A stretch of 62,180 nucleotides of DNA from Paenibacillus sp. FJAT-26967 (GCF_001541095.1 NZ_LMXH01000010.1:1-62180), one strand, 5' to 3'. Positions 18,710 through 29,000 are shown, numbered from the stretch's first letter. Numbers and translations are program-made. The notes: generated from the letters alone by a model not told the origin.

Positions 18710-18985
18710 ATGGCTAAAAATGCGCTGTTGGAAATAAAACGCAGTCTCGAACCTCACGTAGGGCAGAAAATCATGTTGAAAGCAAATGGCGGCCGTCGGA
18801 AAACCATTGAGCGTTTCGGTGTTTTGGAAGAGACCTACCCTTCTGTATTTATTGTGAAATTGGACCAAGAACAACAAACATTTAAGAGGGTGTCTTACAG
18901 TTACGCGGATATTTTAACTGAGTCCGTTGAAGTTACGGTTTGTGACGATGACGCAGAGCTCCGCATTACGTATATGCACCATTAA
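18710..18985 (+). CDS. veg: Veg protein
   Basis: A 91-residue protein clearly matching B. subtilis Veg, with the core [20 protein letters not shown] (about residues 23-42) and [16 protein letters not shown] near the C-terminus. Veg has an SH3-like fold and has been linked to biofilm matrix control and spore germination in B. subtilis; its mechanism is unsettled. ATG 18710 follows AAAGAGGTGG. Tandem consensus promoters upstream and a terminator downstream make it a strongly expressed single-gene unit. Confidence 0.95.
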   Translation: MAKNALLEIKRSLEPHVGQKIMLKANGGRRKTIERFGVLEETYPSVFIVKLDQEQQTFKRVSYSYADILTESVEVTVCDDDAELRITYMHH

Positions 18986-18988
18986 GAA

Positions 18989-19024
18989 CAACGGTAGTTC
19001 CTCAGGGAACTGCCGTTTTTACTT
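18989..19024 (+). terminator. terminator after veg
   Basis: ACGGTAGTTCC, loop TCAG, GGAACTGCCGT followed by TTTTT. Confidence 0.9.
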
Positions 19025-19252
19025 TTTTATAGACTGCGAATCTCTGGTAACCAAGGGAAGCCCGCATAACTACTTGGGGATGTGTCCGGTCAAAGAACTA
19101 TGTGACGAATGTATATACCCATTGGCACTGCAATAGTTTGCATATCCCGCGGCACTGGATCTCTTCTCTCCTTAAGGAGCCGAATGAATACGTCCGATTG
19201 TTCGCATACTACAAGCTGAACGGAATGCTGAACCATGAGGAGGTTTACTTGC

Positions 19253-19432
19253 GTGAGCAGAAGAAGGCGCAGCGTGATGTCGGAGGAGTTTAAATACGAG
19301 CTTGCGAAGGATCTCGGCTTCTATGAAACGGTGGAGCGCGAGGGCTGGGGCGGTATACGGAGCAAGGATGCGGGCAATATGGTCAAAAGAGCTCTGCAAA
19401 TTGCAGAGCAATCAATTAAACGCCGTCCATGA
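19253..19432 (+). CDS. sspF: small acid-soluble spore protein SspF
   Basis: A 59-residue alpha/beta-type SASP, which coats and protects forespore DNA. It has the family segments [16 protein letters not shown] (about residues 12-27) and [16 protein letters not shown] (about 39-54), and the basic N-terminus MSRRRRSVM of SspF. I use the GTG at 19253, nine bases after GAGGAGG; the frame is open further upstream but without a ribosome site. It is conserved between veg and ispE. A sigma-G promoter is expected, but I could not locate one at normal spacing. Confidence 0.93.
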   Translation: MSRRRRSVMSEEFKYELAKDLGFYETVEREGWGGIRSKDAGNMVKRALQIAEQSIKRRP

Positions 19433-19452
19433 CAGCAGGTACCACCTATTTG

Positions 19453-19484
19453 GGCTAAAGCGCATTAGCTTTAGCTTTTCTTAT
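19453..19484 (+). terminator. terminator after sspF
   Basis: GCTAAAGC (19454-19461), loop GCATTA, GCTTTAGC (19468-19475), then TTTTCTT. Confidence 0.88.
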
Positions 19485-19490
19485 GGGCAT

Positions 19491-19499
19491 TTGCTATAA
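19491..19499 (+). promoter_or_regulatory. extended -10 promoter of ispE
   Basis: TGCTATAAT gives an extended -10 (TGnTATAAT) about 50 bases before ispE. No clear -35 is present, which is tolerated by extended -10 promoters. Confidence 0.6.
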
Positions 19500-19548
19500 T
19501 ATGTGAAGCAATTATCGGCAAAAGCGCCCAAAAGAAGGTGACCCGCTT

Positions 19549-20403
19549 ATGAAAATATACGAAAGAGCTTCGGCCAAAATCAACCTGTCCCTGGACGTAC
19601 TCCGTAAACGGGAAGACGGGTACCACGAAGTAGAAATGATTATGACTATGGTCGATCTGGCGGACCGCATAGAAATGCAGGAACTTCCGCGGGATACGAT
19701 CATCATATCCAGCCAGGCTGGCTACATTCCGCTCGATGAGAAGAACTTGGCCTTTCAGGCTGCAAGGCTGATCAAAGACCGGTATGATGTACGTAAAGGT
19801 GTCTACATACATTTGGATAAGAAAATCCCCGTCGCCGCGGGACTGGCGGGCGGAAGCAGCGATGCGGCTGCAACGCTGCGCGGCCTCAACAGGCTGTGGG
19901 GCTTAGGAATCCCTACTGAAGAACTACAGGTCCTCGGAGCCGAACTGGGCTCGGATGTGCCGTTCTGTGTAACAGGGGGAACTGCGCTTGCAACCGGAAG
20001 AGGTGAAAAGCTGCAGCCCGTGAATAATCCGCTTCAGTGCTGGGTGATTCTGGCCAAGCCTCCCATTAACGTATCAACATCTGAAGTTTACGGGAAGCTG
20101 AATGCGGCACACGTACGCAATCATCCGGATACGCAGAGTATTCTGGAGGCGATACGCGGCAAGCGTTTCGACGAATTGTGCCACAGGCTGGGCAATGTGC
20201 TTGAGGAAGTCACGCTGGAGCTGTACCCTCAGGTACGTCAGATGAAGGAAGTTATGGAAAGGCTGGGGGCCGACGGGGTATTAATGTCGGGAAGCGGACC
20301 GACCGTATTCGGCCTGGTATCTAAAGAAGCCAAAGTAGCCCGGATTTACAACGGCCTGCGCGGGTTCTGTAAAGATGTGTACGCGGTGCGCATGCTTCCT
20401 TAA
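19549..20403 (+). CDS. ispE: 4-diphosphocytidyl-2-C-methyl-D-erythritol kinase
   Basis: A GHMP kinase of the MEP isoprenoid pathway, 284 residues. ATP-binding motif [20 protein letters not shown] lies near residues 94-113 and the C-terminal [10 protein letters not shown] near 246. ATG 19549 follows AGAAGGTGA. It provides precursors for undecaprenyl phosphate and menaquinone. It is placed between sspF and purR as in B. subtilis and has its own promoter and terminator. Confidence 0.96.
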   Translation: MKIYERASAKINLSLDVLRKREDGYHEVEMIMTMVDLADRIEMQELPRDTIIISSQAGYIPLDEKNLAFQAARLIKDRYDVRKGVYIHLDKKIPVAAGLAGGSSDAAATLRGLNRLWGLGIPTEELQVLGAELGSDVPFCVTGGTALATGRGEKLQPVNNPLQCWVILAKPPINVSTSEVYGKLNAAHVRNHPDTQSILEAIRGKRFDELCHRLGNVLEEVTLELYPQVRQMKEVMERLGADGVLMSGSGPTVFGLVSKEAKVARIYNGLRGFCKDVYAVRMLP

Positions 20404-20446
20404 TATCATGGTGTTCACAGCAGATGGGGTTAAAGCAGCAGAAGGC

Positions 20447-20476
20447 GGATAAAGCTCCCGAGCGGAGCTTTTTTGC
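20447..20476 (+). terminator. terminator after ispE
   Basis: AAAGCTCC, loop CGAGC, GGAGCTT then TTTT. Confidence 0.87.
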
Positions 20477-20620
20477 TGCCTGTTATGGCAGGCAGAGGGA
20501 TGAAGACGTCCCTGAGGAGTCTTTAAAGGCACAAATGAAACGCTTTATTTGTATAGCTTGGACAAAGACGTACAAAAATGGTATATTTACTACATAATAT
20601 TCGGATTTTAGGGGTGCGTC

Positions 20621-21445
20621 ATGAAAAAGTTGAAGCGAAGCGCTCGGTTGGTAGAAATGACGCAATATTTGTTGTTTCGGCCACACACGCTTATACCATT
20701 AACCACGTTTGCAGAACGATACAGCTCAGCCAAATCCTCTATAAGCGAAGATCTGGCGATTATAAAGGAAGTTTTCGAGGACGAAGGACTCGGAGAGCTT
20801 CATACACTCGCAGGCGCCGCAGGAGGCGTCAAATTTATACCGAAGATCGCCAAAGAAGCTTCGCTGGCTTTTGTGCAGGATCTGTGTGAACAGCTCCGGC
20901 AGCCGGAACGGGTCCTTCCTGGCGGTTATTTGTATATGGCGGATATTCTGGGCAGACCCCAGGTTCTGAATGAGATCGGGAAAACCTTCGCATCGGCTTT
21001 TGCCGGGAAGGATCTGGATGTCGTAATGACCGTGGAGACCAAAGGAATCCCGCTTGCGTATGCAACGGCTTCTTTCATGAATCTGCCTGTCGTCACGGTA
21101 CGCCGTGACAGTAATGCAACGGAAGGCTCTGCCGTGAGTATTAACTATGTGTCCGGCTCAAGCAAGAGGATTCAAACAATGTCTCTGGCCAGACGTTCCC
21201 TTCAGGAGGGAGCCCGGGTGTTAATCGTAGATGATTTTAAACGGGCCGGGGGAACCATTCAAGGCATGATTGATCTGCTTGACGAATTCAAAGCCACCAT
21301 AGGCGGTGTCGCCGTATTCGTGGAATCAAGTGAAGTTGAGGAGCATCTCATTAAGGATTATATCTCCCTTGCTAAGCTGACGGGTGTCGATTCCAAAACG
21401 AAGGAAATCAGCGTCGAGCTGGGAAATTACTTTGATAAGGAGTGA
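20621..21445 (+). CDS. purR: purine operon repressor PurR
   Basis: A 274-residue repressor of purine synthesis genes that responds to PRPP and, in B. subtilis, (p)ppGpp. An N-terminal winged-helix (about residues 1-70, SARLVEMTQYLLFRPHTLIP) precedes a phosphoribosyltransferase-like domain with the PRPP motif VLIVDDFKRAGGTI (about 199-212). ATG 20621 is preceded by AGGGGTG. A single PurBox-like half (ATATTCGGATT) lies about 20 bases upstream, compatible with autoregulation but not proof. ridA follows seven bases later, as in B. subtilis (yabJ). Confidence 0.95.
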   Translation: MKKLKRSARLVEMTQYLLFRPHTLIPLTTFAERYSSAKSSISEDLAIIKEVFEDEGLGELHTLAGAAGGVKFIPKIAKEASLAFVQDLCEQLRQPERVLPGGYLYMADILGRPQVLNEIGKTFASAFAGKDLDVVMTVETKGIPLAYATASFMNLPVVTVRRDSNATEGSAVSINYVSGSSKRIQTMSLARRSLQEGARVLIVDDFKRAGGTIQGMIDLLDEFKATIGGVAVFVESSEVEEHLIKDYISLAKLTGVDSKTKEISVELGNYFDKE

Positions 21446-21452
21446 ATGATTC

Positions 21453-21839
21453 ATGCGTATTATAGCTACTCAGGAAGCACCGGCAGCAATCGGACCTTAC
21501 TCACAGGCCATCCATATCGGGAATATGGTATTTACATCGGGACAGATTCCGCTGAACGCAGAGGGACAGGTGGTGGAAGGCGATGTTGTGGAACAGACGC
21601 ATCAAGTATTCCGTAACCTCCAGGCGGTTCTCAAAGAAGCGGGTACTTCTTTGCAGCACGTTGTAAAAGCGACTGTTTTTATCAAGGATATGAACCAATT
21701 TGGACAGATTAATGAAGTATATGCGTCTTATTTCGGTGAGCACAAGCCTGCCCGTTCTACCGTAGAAGTGGCAAGGCTTCCGAAAGATGTACTTGTCGAA
21801 ATCGAACTGATTGCGGCGATACCTGTCGAAAACGTTTAA
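21453..21839 (+). CDS. ridA: RidA family reactive intermediate deaminase (YabJ)
   Basis: A 128-residue RidA/YjgF protein, which hydrolyses enamine/imine intermediates released by PLP enzymes; the B. subtilis copy is YabJ in the purR operon. Family features are [20 protein letters not shown] (about residues 13-32), the strongly conserved arginine in [13 protein letters not shown] (about 104), and the terminal glutamate in EIELIAAIP. Length is exact for the family. It is probably co-transcribed with purR. Confidence 0.95.
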   Translation: MRIIATQEAPAAIGPYSQAIHIGNMVFTSGQIPLNAEGQVVEGDVVEQTHQVFRNLQAVLKEAGTSLQHVVKATVFIKDMNQFGQINEVYASYFGEHKPARSTVEVARLPKDVLVEIELIAAIPVENV

Positions 21840-21883
21840 GAAGACATTTATTTTCTGGAAAATCTAATTTTTTCCTCTTTATC

Positions 21884-21909
21884 CAGAAGGAATTTGCACG
21901 AAAATGTGG
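21884..21909 (+). promoter_or_regulatory. possible sigma-H promoter of spoVG
   Basis: AAGGAATTT near 21886, then about 12 bases, then TGGAAGT. This resembles the sigma-H pattern AGGAATT...GAAT used by spoVG in B. subtilis, with a poor -10. Offered as a candidate only. Confidence 0.35.
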
Positions 21910-21954
21910 AAGTATACACCAAGTCCTGCGAATGGAAAAAGGTGGTGAACACAA

Positions 21955-22239
21955 GTGCAAATTACAGATGTCAGACTTCGCCGGGTGAATTCCGAAGGAA
22001 GAATGAAGGCGATTGCTTCTATTACCATCGATAACGAATTCGTCGTACACGATATTCGTGTGATTGATGGCAATAATGGAATGTTCGTGGCAATGCCTAG
22101 CAAGCGGACTCCAGATGGGGAGTTTCGCGATATTGCCCATCCGATTTCATCCACAACCCGCGAGAAGATACAGGCTGCGGTCCTGTCCGAGTACGACCGC
22201 GCAGCTGCGGAAGAGGAAGTCATCGAAGAAGGCGCTTAA
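21955..22239 (+). CDS. spoVG: septation regulator SpoVG
   Basis: A 94-residue RNA/DNA-binding regulator involved in sporulation septation and stationary-phase control. The sequence is nearly canonical: [20 protein letters not shown] at the N-terminus and [20 protein letters not shown] in the middle. It begins at GTG 21955 after AAGGTGGTGAAC. It lies between ridA and glmU as in B. subtilis and is followed by a terminator. Confidence 0.97.
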   Translation: MQITDVRLRRVNSEGRMKAIASITIDNEFVVHDIRVIDGNNGMFVAMPSKRTPDGEFRDIAHPISSTTREKIQAAVLSEYDRAAAEEEVIEEGA

Positions 22240-22257
22240 TACGGCCACATTGGCAGA

Positions 22258-22297
22258 AGGAGTCCTGTTCCGACAGGGCTCTCTTTTCTTTTTTCGG
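22258..22297 (+). terminator. terminator after spoVG
   Basis: GAGTCCTGT, loop TCCG, ACAGGGCTC, followed by a T-rich tract. Confidence 0.87.
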
Positions 22298-22351
22298 CAG
22301 ATAAGATATAGTCAGGGATGATAATAGAGGAGAATAAGGAGTGGATTGATC

Positions 22352-23749
22352 TTGAAGCTTATGGCGATCGTACTGGCGGCAGGACAAGGAAAACGAATGA
22401 AATCCAAGCTGTACAAAGTATTGCATTCTGTCTGCGGGAAGCCGATGGTAGGGCATGTAATTGATACGCTTGCACATATAGAAATAGAGAAAACTCTGGT
22501 AATTGTTGGGCACGGGGCAGAAGCTGTTCAAGGCTATCTTGGAGATAAAGCAGAGTATGCGCTTCAGGAGAAGCAGCTGGGCACCGGACATGCAGTTCTG
22601 CAAGCCAAAGAGGTTCTGGGCAGCGAAGAGGGCATTACTTTCGTGGTATGCGGTGATACGCCGCTCGTAAGAGCCGAGACGCTGGTTAAAATGATGCAGC
22701 TGCATCAAGACAGTGGAGCTGCGGGTACGATTCTGACAGCGGAAATGACGGACGCGACCGGCTATGGCCGTATTATCCGTGGCGAAGGCGGCCGTGTAGA
22801 CCGGATTGTCGAGCAGAAGGATTGCACGCCCGATGAGGCGGCTGTACGTGAGATCAATACCGGTACATATTGTTTTGATAATCGAAAATTGTTTGCGGCC
22901 CTGGAGAACGTGAAGAATGAAAATGTACAGGGGGAGTATTATTTAACAGATGTAATCTCGATCCTCAAGAGTATGGGTGAGAATGTAGAAGCCTACTGCA
23001 CACCGGATGAAGCCGAAGCAATCGGTGTCAATGACCGAATCGCCTTATCCGAGGCGGAGCGTCTTATGCGTGAACGGATCAACCGGGCGCATATGGTAGA
23101 AGGCGTGACGATTATTGATCCGGCGCAGACGTATATTGAGAAAGATGTCGTCATCGGCCCGGATACTATCGTGCATCCAGGCACTGTGCTTCGCGGCAGG
23201 ACGGTAATCGGATCCGACTGTATCCTGGGACCGAATGTGGAAATTACCGATTCCACCATCCATGATGGAGTAGTGATCAAATACTCGGTTCTGCAAGAAG
23301 CATCTGTCGGTAATGAATCGAGTGTAGGCCCTTATGCGTATTTGCGCCCGGGAGCGGATCTCGGGGAACACGTGAAAATCGGGGATTTCGTAGAAATCAA
23401 GAACGCTAAGCTTGGGGATGGTTCGAAAGTATCCCATCTCAGTTATGTGGGTGACGCTGAAGTGGGCAAGAACGTTAACTTCGGCTGCGGGGCCATTACT
23501 GTCAACTATGACGGCTTCAATAAGAGTCTGACTGAGATTGGCGATGATGCTTTCGTAGGAAGCAACGTCAATCTGATCGCCCCTGTGAAGATCGGAAAAG
23601 GAGCTTATGTCGTGGCAGGTTCGACGATTACAACCAACGTGGAAGAGAACGATCTGGCCATCGCACGTGAGCGTCAAACGAACAAAAAAGGGTATGCGGA
23701 CCGTATGCGTGGGAAGCTCCAAGCGAAGAAGAACAGTAAGAAATCGTGA
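22352..23749 (+). CDS. glmU: bifunctional UDP-GlcNAc pyrophosphorylase / GlcN-1-P acetyltransferase
   Basis: Makes UDP-N-acetylglucosamine for peptidoglycan and teichoic acids. About 465 residues: an N-terminal nucleotidyltransferase with LAAGQGKRMKSKLYK (about residues 9-23) and CGDTPL (about 102), then a left-handed beta-helix from about residue 250 with IGDFVEIKNAKLGDGSK and SHLSYVGDAEVG. I favour the TTG at 22352, ten bases after GGAG; TTG 22346 and ATG 22361 are alternatives. The prs gene that follows it in B. subtilis is not here. Confidence 0.94.
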   Translation: MKLMAIVLAAGQGKRMKSKLYKVLHSVCGKPMVGHVIDTLAHIEIEKTLVIVGHGAEAVQGYLGDKAEYALQEKQLGTGHAVLQAKEVLGSEEGITFVVCGDTPLVRAETLVKMMQLHQDSGAAGTILTAEMTDATGYGRIIRGEGGRVDRIVEQKDCTPDEAAVREINTGTYCFDNRKLFAALENVKNENVQGEYYLTDVISILKSMGENVEAYCTPDEAEAIGVNDRIALSEAERLMRERINRAHMVEGVTIIDPAQTYIEKDVVIGPDTIVHPGTVLRGRTVIGSDCILGPNVEITDSTIHDGVVIKYSVLQEASVGNESSVGPYAYLRPGADLGEHVKIGDFVEIKNAKLGDGSKVSHLSYVGDAEVGKNVNFGCGAITVNYDGFNKSLTEIGDDAFVGSNVNLIAPVKIGKGAYVVAGSTITTNVEENDLAIARERQTNKKGYADRMRGKLQAKKNSKKS

Positions 23750-23825
23750 AATGGTTATAAAAATGTTTTAAATCTCCTGATTGTGGGTAATTTATCTTTA
23801 GTTATCACAAGGGAGGTCTTTTCTT

Positions 23826-24455
23826 ATGGGAGTAGCTCTAAAAGGAAACACGAGAACACGCAGCACTAAATCAGAGGTGAAGCAACTACGCAAACAAGGT
23901 AAAGTGCCTGGCGTGGTATACGGGAAAGATGCAGACAGCTTGACCGTAGTTCTGGAACGTAAGGAGCTTACACCGCTGCTGAGAAGTCACCCCAATGCGG
24001 TGATCGATCTTAACATTGAAGGCGTTGGCAAGCGCCCTGTTCTTATAAGTGGTATCCAACGCGATAGCCTGAGCCAGGAAGTCGTTCATATTGATTTTCA
24101 CCAAATCAAAATGAACGAGCTGGTTAAAGCGACCGTAGCGATTGAAATTATCGGTGAGGCCCCTGGTGTCGAAGCTGGAGGTATTCTCCAAGTGGAGACG
24201 GCGGCTCTGGATGTCCGTTGTCTGCCGAACGATATTCCGGATTCCGTGCAAGCGGATATCAGCAAGCTGGGCATCGGGGAGAACATCCTGGTATCCGATC
24301 TGAAGCTTCCTAAAGACGTGGAAGTGAAGAATGACTCAGAGGATGTCGTAGTTACGATTCTTCAACCTCGCTTAGAGGTAGAAGAAACTACGGAGGACGA
24401 GCCGGCAGCTGAAGCAGCCGAATCGGATAAATCCGCTGGGGAAACGAAGGAATAG
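23826..24455 (+). CDS. rplY: 50S ribosomal protein bL25 (Ctc, general stress form)
   Basis: A 209-residue two-domain bL25/TL5/Ctc protein binding 5S rRNA. The N-terminal domain has RSTKSEVKQLRKQGKVPGVV (about residues 13-32), the central beta domain GEAPGVEAGGILQ (about 114), and an acidic low-complexity tail from about residue 185 (EETTEDEPAAEAAES). ATG 23826 follows GGGAGGTC. In B. subtilis ctc is induced by sigma-B; I did not find a clear sigma-B promoter here. Confidence 0.94.
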   Translation: MGVALKGNTRTRSTKSEVKQLRKQGKVPGVVYGKDADSLTVVLERKELTPLLRSHPNAVIDLNIEGVGKRPVLISGIQRDSLSQEVVHIDFHQIKMNELVKATVAIEIIGEAPGVEAGGILQVETAALDVRCLPNDIPDSVQADISKLGIGENILVSDLKLPKDVEVKNDSEDVVVTILQPRLEVEETTEDEPAAEAAESDKSAGETKE

Positions 24456-24474
24456 CCCGATCTCATCGGCTGAT

Positions 24475-24514
24475 AAAAAGCTGTTTACCGTATGCGGTAA
24501 ACAGCTTTTTTGTA
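24475..24514 (+). terminator. terminator after rplY
   Basis: AAAAAGCTGTTTACCG pairs with CGGTAAACAGCTTTTTT; a very stable stem. Confidence 0.93.
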
Positions 24515-24619
24515 CGGGCTTGGGCAGGTACAACGCTACAATTCTTACGTGAATGGAGATAAGATGTTAGAATGTTTTTTTCACGACTTTGTAAGCGCTT
24601 GCGAACAAGCTTTTTAAAA

Positions 24620-24820
24620 TCAGTAGCCTGGTCTGGAGATAAAAGTAAACATGCCCCGGTTGTACAGAATGTTGTTGATTTTGATAAAATGGGGAGAATA
24701 GTGGTGTACGAACCCTATATCTTTGTGCGCATCAAGATAGTATACTTGGACTGGAACTTCGGCATCTAAATGATCTTGGAAATGATCGTCCTGGTAAAGA
24801 GGTTGGCCATTGTCATACAT
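24620..24820 (-). CDS. small acidic/aromatic protein of unknown function
   Basis: A 66-residue frame on the strand opposite to its neighbours, rich in His, Asp and Tyr (MYDNGQPLYQDDHFQDHLDA at the N-terminus, IGFVHHYSPHFIKINN in the middle). It has a good AGGTGA ribosome site seven bases before its ATG, which makes it more credible than the overlapping plus-strand frame (24572-24769). I do not recognise a family. No signal peptide or transmembrane segment is evident. It sits alone between rplY and pth. Confidence 0.58.
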   Translation of the reverse strand: MYDNGQPLYQDDHFQDHLDAEVPVQVYYLDAHKDIGFVHHYSPHFIKINNILYNRGMFTFISRPGY

Positions 24821-25003
24821 AGATTCATCACCTGCTATTCATATTTTTATTTCTAAATGTCTGTATATGTGTGTGGTTCGATTGGAAAGGATCGGATTTT
24901 GCGTAAAAGAAGACAAACCTGCATATATGTAGACAAGTTTCAACAGGGAATCGTTACAGAGTTTGGTTAAAAAAAGTAAAATTTTTTTGGGAGTGAATGA
25001 AAC
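24821..25003. other. AT-rich gap upstream of pth
   Basis: Very AT-rich; it must contain promoters for pth (plus) and perhaps the small minus-strand gene, but no element fits a consensus well enough to call. Confidence 0.4.
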
Positions 25004-25567
25004 GTGAAGTGTTTTGTCGGTTTAGGCAATCCTGGGAAACAGTATGAACATACACGACATAATATAGGGTTCATGGCAATAGACCGTTTTGCACAGAAGT
25101 GGGGGGCTTCCTCTTTTCAAAATAAATGCAAGGGTCAACTGGCGGAAGTGAGAGTGAATGGGACGAAGGCTTATCTCCTGAAACCGATGACTTATATGAA
25201 TTTATCCGGAGAATCGATCCGGGCTTTCATGGATTTCTACAAAGTCGACGTAAGCGACCTGGTGCTTCTCTACGATGATATGGATACAGCATTCGGCAGC
25301 ATTAGACTCCGTTATCAGGGGAGTGCTGGCGGCCATAACGGAATCAAGTCGGCTATTGCCCATACGGGCACGTCGACATTCAACCGGATCCGGATAGGGA
25401 TTAACCGGCCTGCGCCGGGATATTCCATTGTCGATTATGTACTCGCTAACTTCAGTAAAGCGGAAACAACTGAGCTCCCGGCTCTGCTGGATAAGACTTG
25501 CGAAGCGATGGAGCACTGCCTGACCGAACCATTCGAGAAGACCATGGCTGTGTTCAACGGGAGCTGA
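25004..25567 (+). CDS. pth: peptidyl-tRNA hydrolase
   Basis: Recycles peptidyl-tRNA released from stalled ribosomes (spoVC in B. subtilis). 187 residues, full length. Catalytic histidine in GNPGKQYEHTRHNIGF (about residue 20), with LLKPMTYMNLSGES (about 61) and YDDMDTAFGSIRLR (about 91) forming the substrate groove. It starts at GTG 25004 after TGGGAGTGAATG. It is followed by fin and mfd in the B. subtilis order. Confidence 0.96.
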   Translation: MKCFVGLGNPGKQYEHTRHNIGFMAIDRFAQKWGASSFQNKCKGQLAEVRVNGTKAYLLKPMTYMNLSGESIRAFMDFYKVDVSDLVLLYDDMDTAFGSIRLRYQGSAGGHNGIKSAIAHTGTSTFNRIRIGINRPAPGYSIVDYVLANFSKAETTELPALLDKTCEAMEHCLTEPFEKTMAVFNGS

Positions 25568-25713
25568 ATCCCGCAGGATTACTCGCTGCGCAGATCCAAG
25601 ACACATTGTATGCTGACAAAGGGAATGAAAATTACTTATTCGGGCTAAGGCTAAATTTTAGATGAGGCGGCCATACTAAGAAGTAATTGAAACTCGTGAG
25701 GAGGCATACATTG

Positions 25714-25944
25714 ATGTCAGTGAAGTATATTTGCCGCCACTGTCAATCCAAGGTGGGGGAAATCAGCCAGAGCGAGATCAGTGAATACCAGCTCGGCTTC
25801 CATTTCTTGACCCCCGAAGAGCGGAGCGATATAATAGCGTATAACGTGGACGGAGGCGTTACGGTCAAGGTTGTTTGCGATTATTGCAAACAGGCTCTGG
25901 ACGCGAATCCGGAGCTGAACTTGATCAGCAGCCCGCTGCAGTGA
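25714..25944 (+). CDS. fin: anti-sigma-F factor Fin (YabK)
   Basis: A 76-residue zinc-binding protein with CRHC (about residues 7-10) and CDYC (about 56-59), matching Fin in length and in the LGFHFLTPEERSDIIAY segment. Fin inhibits sigma-F in the forespore, helping the switch to sigma-G. ATG 25714 lies nine bases after GAGGAGG; in-frame codons upstream are less likely. With Gin at the left end, the window holds two anti-sigma factors acting at successive forespore steps. Confidence 0.92.
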   Translation: MSVKYICRHCQSKVGEISQSEISEYQLGFHFLTPEERSDIIAYNVDGGVTVKVVCDYCKQALDANPELNLISSPLQ

Positions 25945-26029
25945 TCCTTATACGGTACTGCGTGCGAGCTGCTGCGGAGCGTTTCTTTATAACAATCCAC
26001 ACCCCGTACCCGTGTAGAAATTTGTCATG

Positions 26030-26061
26030 ACAGCCTAGGCAAGCGCCCAGGCTTCTTTTTG
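26030..26061 (+). terminator. terminator between fin and mfd
   Basis: AGCCTAGGC, loop, GCCCAGGCT with one mismatch, then TTCTTTTT. Confidence 0.78.
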
Positions 26062-26080
26062 TGAGAGGAGTGTACTTGGA

Positions 26081-29000
26081 TTGCAAGCTTTAATACAAGC
26101 TTTTTCAACGGACCGTGATTTTCAAAGTATCACCGAGGGTATTCGTTCCGGCATGAAAGAGCAGTTGATCGCTGGATTAACCGGCTCCTCTCGTCAGGTG
26201 ATGCTGGCCTCGCTAAAGCAGCAGCTTGAGCGTCCTTTGCTGATCGTTACGCATAATATGTTTTCCGCGCAGAAAATTTACGAAGATTTAAGCGAATGTC
26301 TGCCGGAAGACGGCGTTCTCTTATATCCCGCACAAGAACTTCTGGCTGCAGAGGCGGCTATTGCCAGCCCTGAAATGCTGGCCCAGCGCATCGATGTGCT
26401 GACGAAATTGGCCCAGGGTTACCGGGGAGCCGTTATTGTGCCTTATGCCGGCTTCCGCCGCCTCCTTCCAAGCAAAGAAGTATTCGCCGAAGCATCGGTT
26501 ACAGTCAAATTGGGAGATACCGTTGATCTGGACGTGTTCCTGAAACAGCTCAACGAGTTGGGATACGAGCGGGTGGAGAGAGTCGAAGGCAAAGGCGAGA
26601 TGAGTGTCAGAGGCGGTATTATCGATTTGTATCCGCTGACGTCCGCTACTGCTGTCCGTATTGAGTTGTTTGATGTAGAGGTAGATTCGATCCGTACTTT
26701 CGATGTTGCTGACCAACGTTCAATTGATAAATTGGATGCATTTGTGATTGAGCCTTGCAGGGAAGTTCTCGTGAATGGAAAGCGTTTTCAGAGCGCTGCC
26801 CAGCATGCATATGAGCTTCTTCAGGCCCAGCTTGCCAAAATGACGGACCGTCAGGCTAAAGATAAGCTTCTGGAAGGTATCGGCGAAGATATCGAGCGTC
26901 TCCGCGAAGGCCATACTTTCCAGGGCCTGTTCAAATATGTTTCCCTGCTCTATCCGGAAAAGCAGACGCTCAGCGATTATATGCCGGATGACACCGTCCT
27001 GCTGATCGACGAGCCGGCACGGCTGGTGGAAACCGCCAAGCAGCTGGAGCGGGAAGAATCCGAGTGGATCATGCACTCGCTCCAGGATGGGACGGGACTG
27101 CCGGCGCTCACGCTCTCCAAGCAGCTTGAAACGCTGATGATCCGGCACACGTATCCGACGCTGTATATGTCGCTGTTTCTGCGTCAGGTTCCGCAGACTC
27201 AGCCGCAGAACATCGTCAACTTCATGTCGCGGGTTATGCAGAATTTCCACGGGCAAATGAATCTGCTTAAAGCAGAGATGGAACGCTGGAAAAAAACAGG
27301 GAGCCGTGTCATCATTCTGGCCAACGGCGAAGAGCGTATGGAACGCGTCCGCCGCGTGCTGGGGGATTACCAGATCGATGAGCCGGAAATCATGAACGGC
27401 AATCTTCAAACCGGGTTTGAACTGCCTTCGATTCATCTTGTCGTCATCACAGAGGGCGAGATGTTCACGCAGAAGCAGCGCAAAGCCCGCAAAGTAGATA
27501 AGAAAATCGAGAACGCCGAACGAATCAAAAGCTACCAGGAGCTGAAGGTCGGCGACTATGTCGTCCATGTTAATCATGGTATCGGTAAATATGTGGGCAT
27601 AGGAACACTGGAAGTCGGCGGCATTCATAAAGATTATTTACATATTGTGTATGCCGGAGGCGACAAATTGTCGGTTCCGATTGATCAGATCGATCTCATT
27701 CAGAAATATGTCGGTTCCGAAGAGAAAGAACCGAAGATCTATAAGCTGGGCGGCGCGGACTGGAATCGCGTCAAGAACAAAGTCCGCACTTCGGTCAAAG
27801 ATATTGCAGATGATTTGATCAAGCTGTACGCGGACCGTCAGGCGACGACCGGCTACGGGTTTAGCCAGGATTCTGCCTACCAGCAAGAATTTGAGAGCAT
27901 GTTTCCTTATGACGAAACAACGGATCAACTTCGGGCAATTGGGGAAATTAAGAAGGATATGGAAAAGCCCCGTCCTATGGACCGTCTCTTGTGCGGCGAC
28001 GTTGGTTATGGGAAAACGGAGGTAGCGATCCGTGCTGCCTTTAAATCCGCAATCGATGGCAAACAGGTTGCGGTTCTTGTGCCGACGACTATCCTTGCCC
28101 AGCAGCACTATGAGACTTTCCGCGAACGTTTCTCGGGCTATCCTTTTAACATCCAAGTGCTCAGCCGGTTCCGTTCCAAAAAAGAGCAGAATGAGACTAT
28201 CAAGGGTGTGAAAGCCGGTACGGTGGACATTGTCATCGGCACTCACCGTCTGCTGTCGCAGGACTTGAAGTTCAAAGATCTGGGTCTGCTCATCGTCGAT
28301 GAGGAGCAGCGTTTTGGCGTGTCCCACAAAGAAAAGCTGAAGCGCCTGAAAACGAATGTGGACGTGCTGACCCTGACAGCGACACCTATTCCGCGTACGC
28401 TTCACATGTCTATGCTAGGTGTACGGGATCTCTCCGTCATCGAAACTCCGCCGGAAAATCGCTTCCCGGTTCAAACGTACGTGCTGGAATACAGCGCGTC
28501 TCTCGTCCGGGAATCGATTGAAAGGGAGCTTGCGCGGGAGGGACAGGTGTATTATCTGTTCAACCGAGTTCAGGGTATTAATCAGATGGCCGAGCAGATT
28601 TCTATGCTCGTTCCGGACGCCCGCGTTACAGTTGCTCACGGGCAAATGTCCGAACAAGAACTGGAAAAAACCATTCTTGATTTTCTGGATGGCGAATTCG
28701 ATGTCCTGGTCAGCACGAGTATCATTGAAACCGGGGTAGACATCCCGAACGTCAACACGCTGATTGTCCATGATGCGGATAAAATGGGGCTCTCCCAGCT
28801 CTACCAGCTGCGTGGAAGGGTTGGCCGGTCCAACCGGATCGCGTACGCTTATTTTACTTATCAGCGGGACAAAGTGTTGAATGAAGTGGCTGAGAAACGT
28901 CTCCAGGCAATAAAAGAATTTACAGAACTTGGATCTGGGTTTAAAATTGCGATGAGGGATTTGTCCATCCGAGGAGCCGGCAACCTGCTCGGTGCCGAGC

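Noticed and set aside
19085-19252. sigma-G promoter of sspF
   Set aside because: GTATA and GAATA elements exist, but no -10 of CATnnTA type lies at the right distance.
20590-20604. PurBox upstream of purR
   Set aside because: Only one half site (ATATTCGG) is visible; the partner CCGAAC at the required distance is missing.
24572-24769. 65-codon plus-strand frame between rplY and pth
   Set aside because: No ribosome site, and it overlaps the better supported minus-strand frame at 24620-24820.
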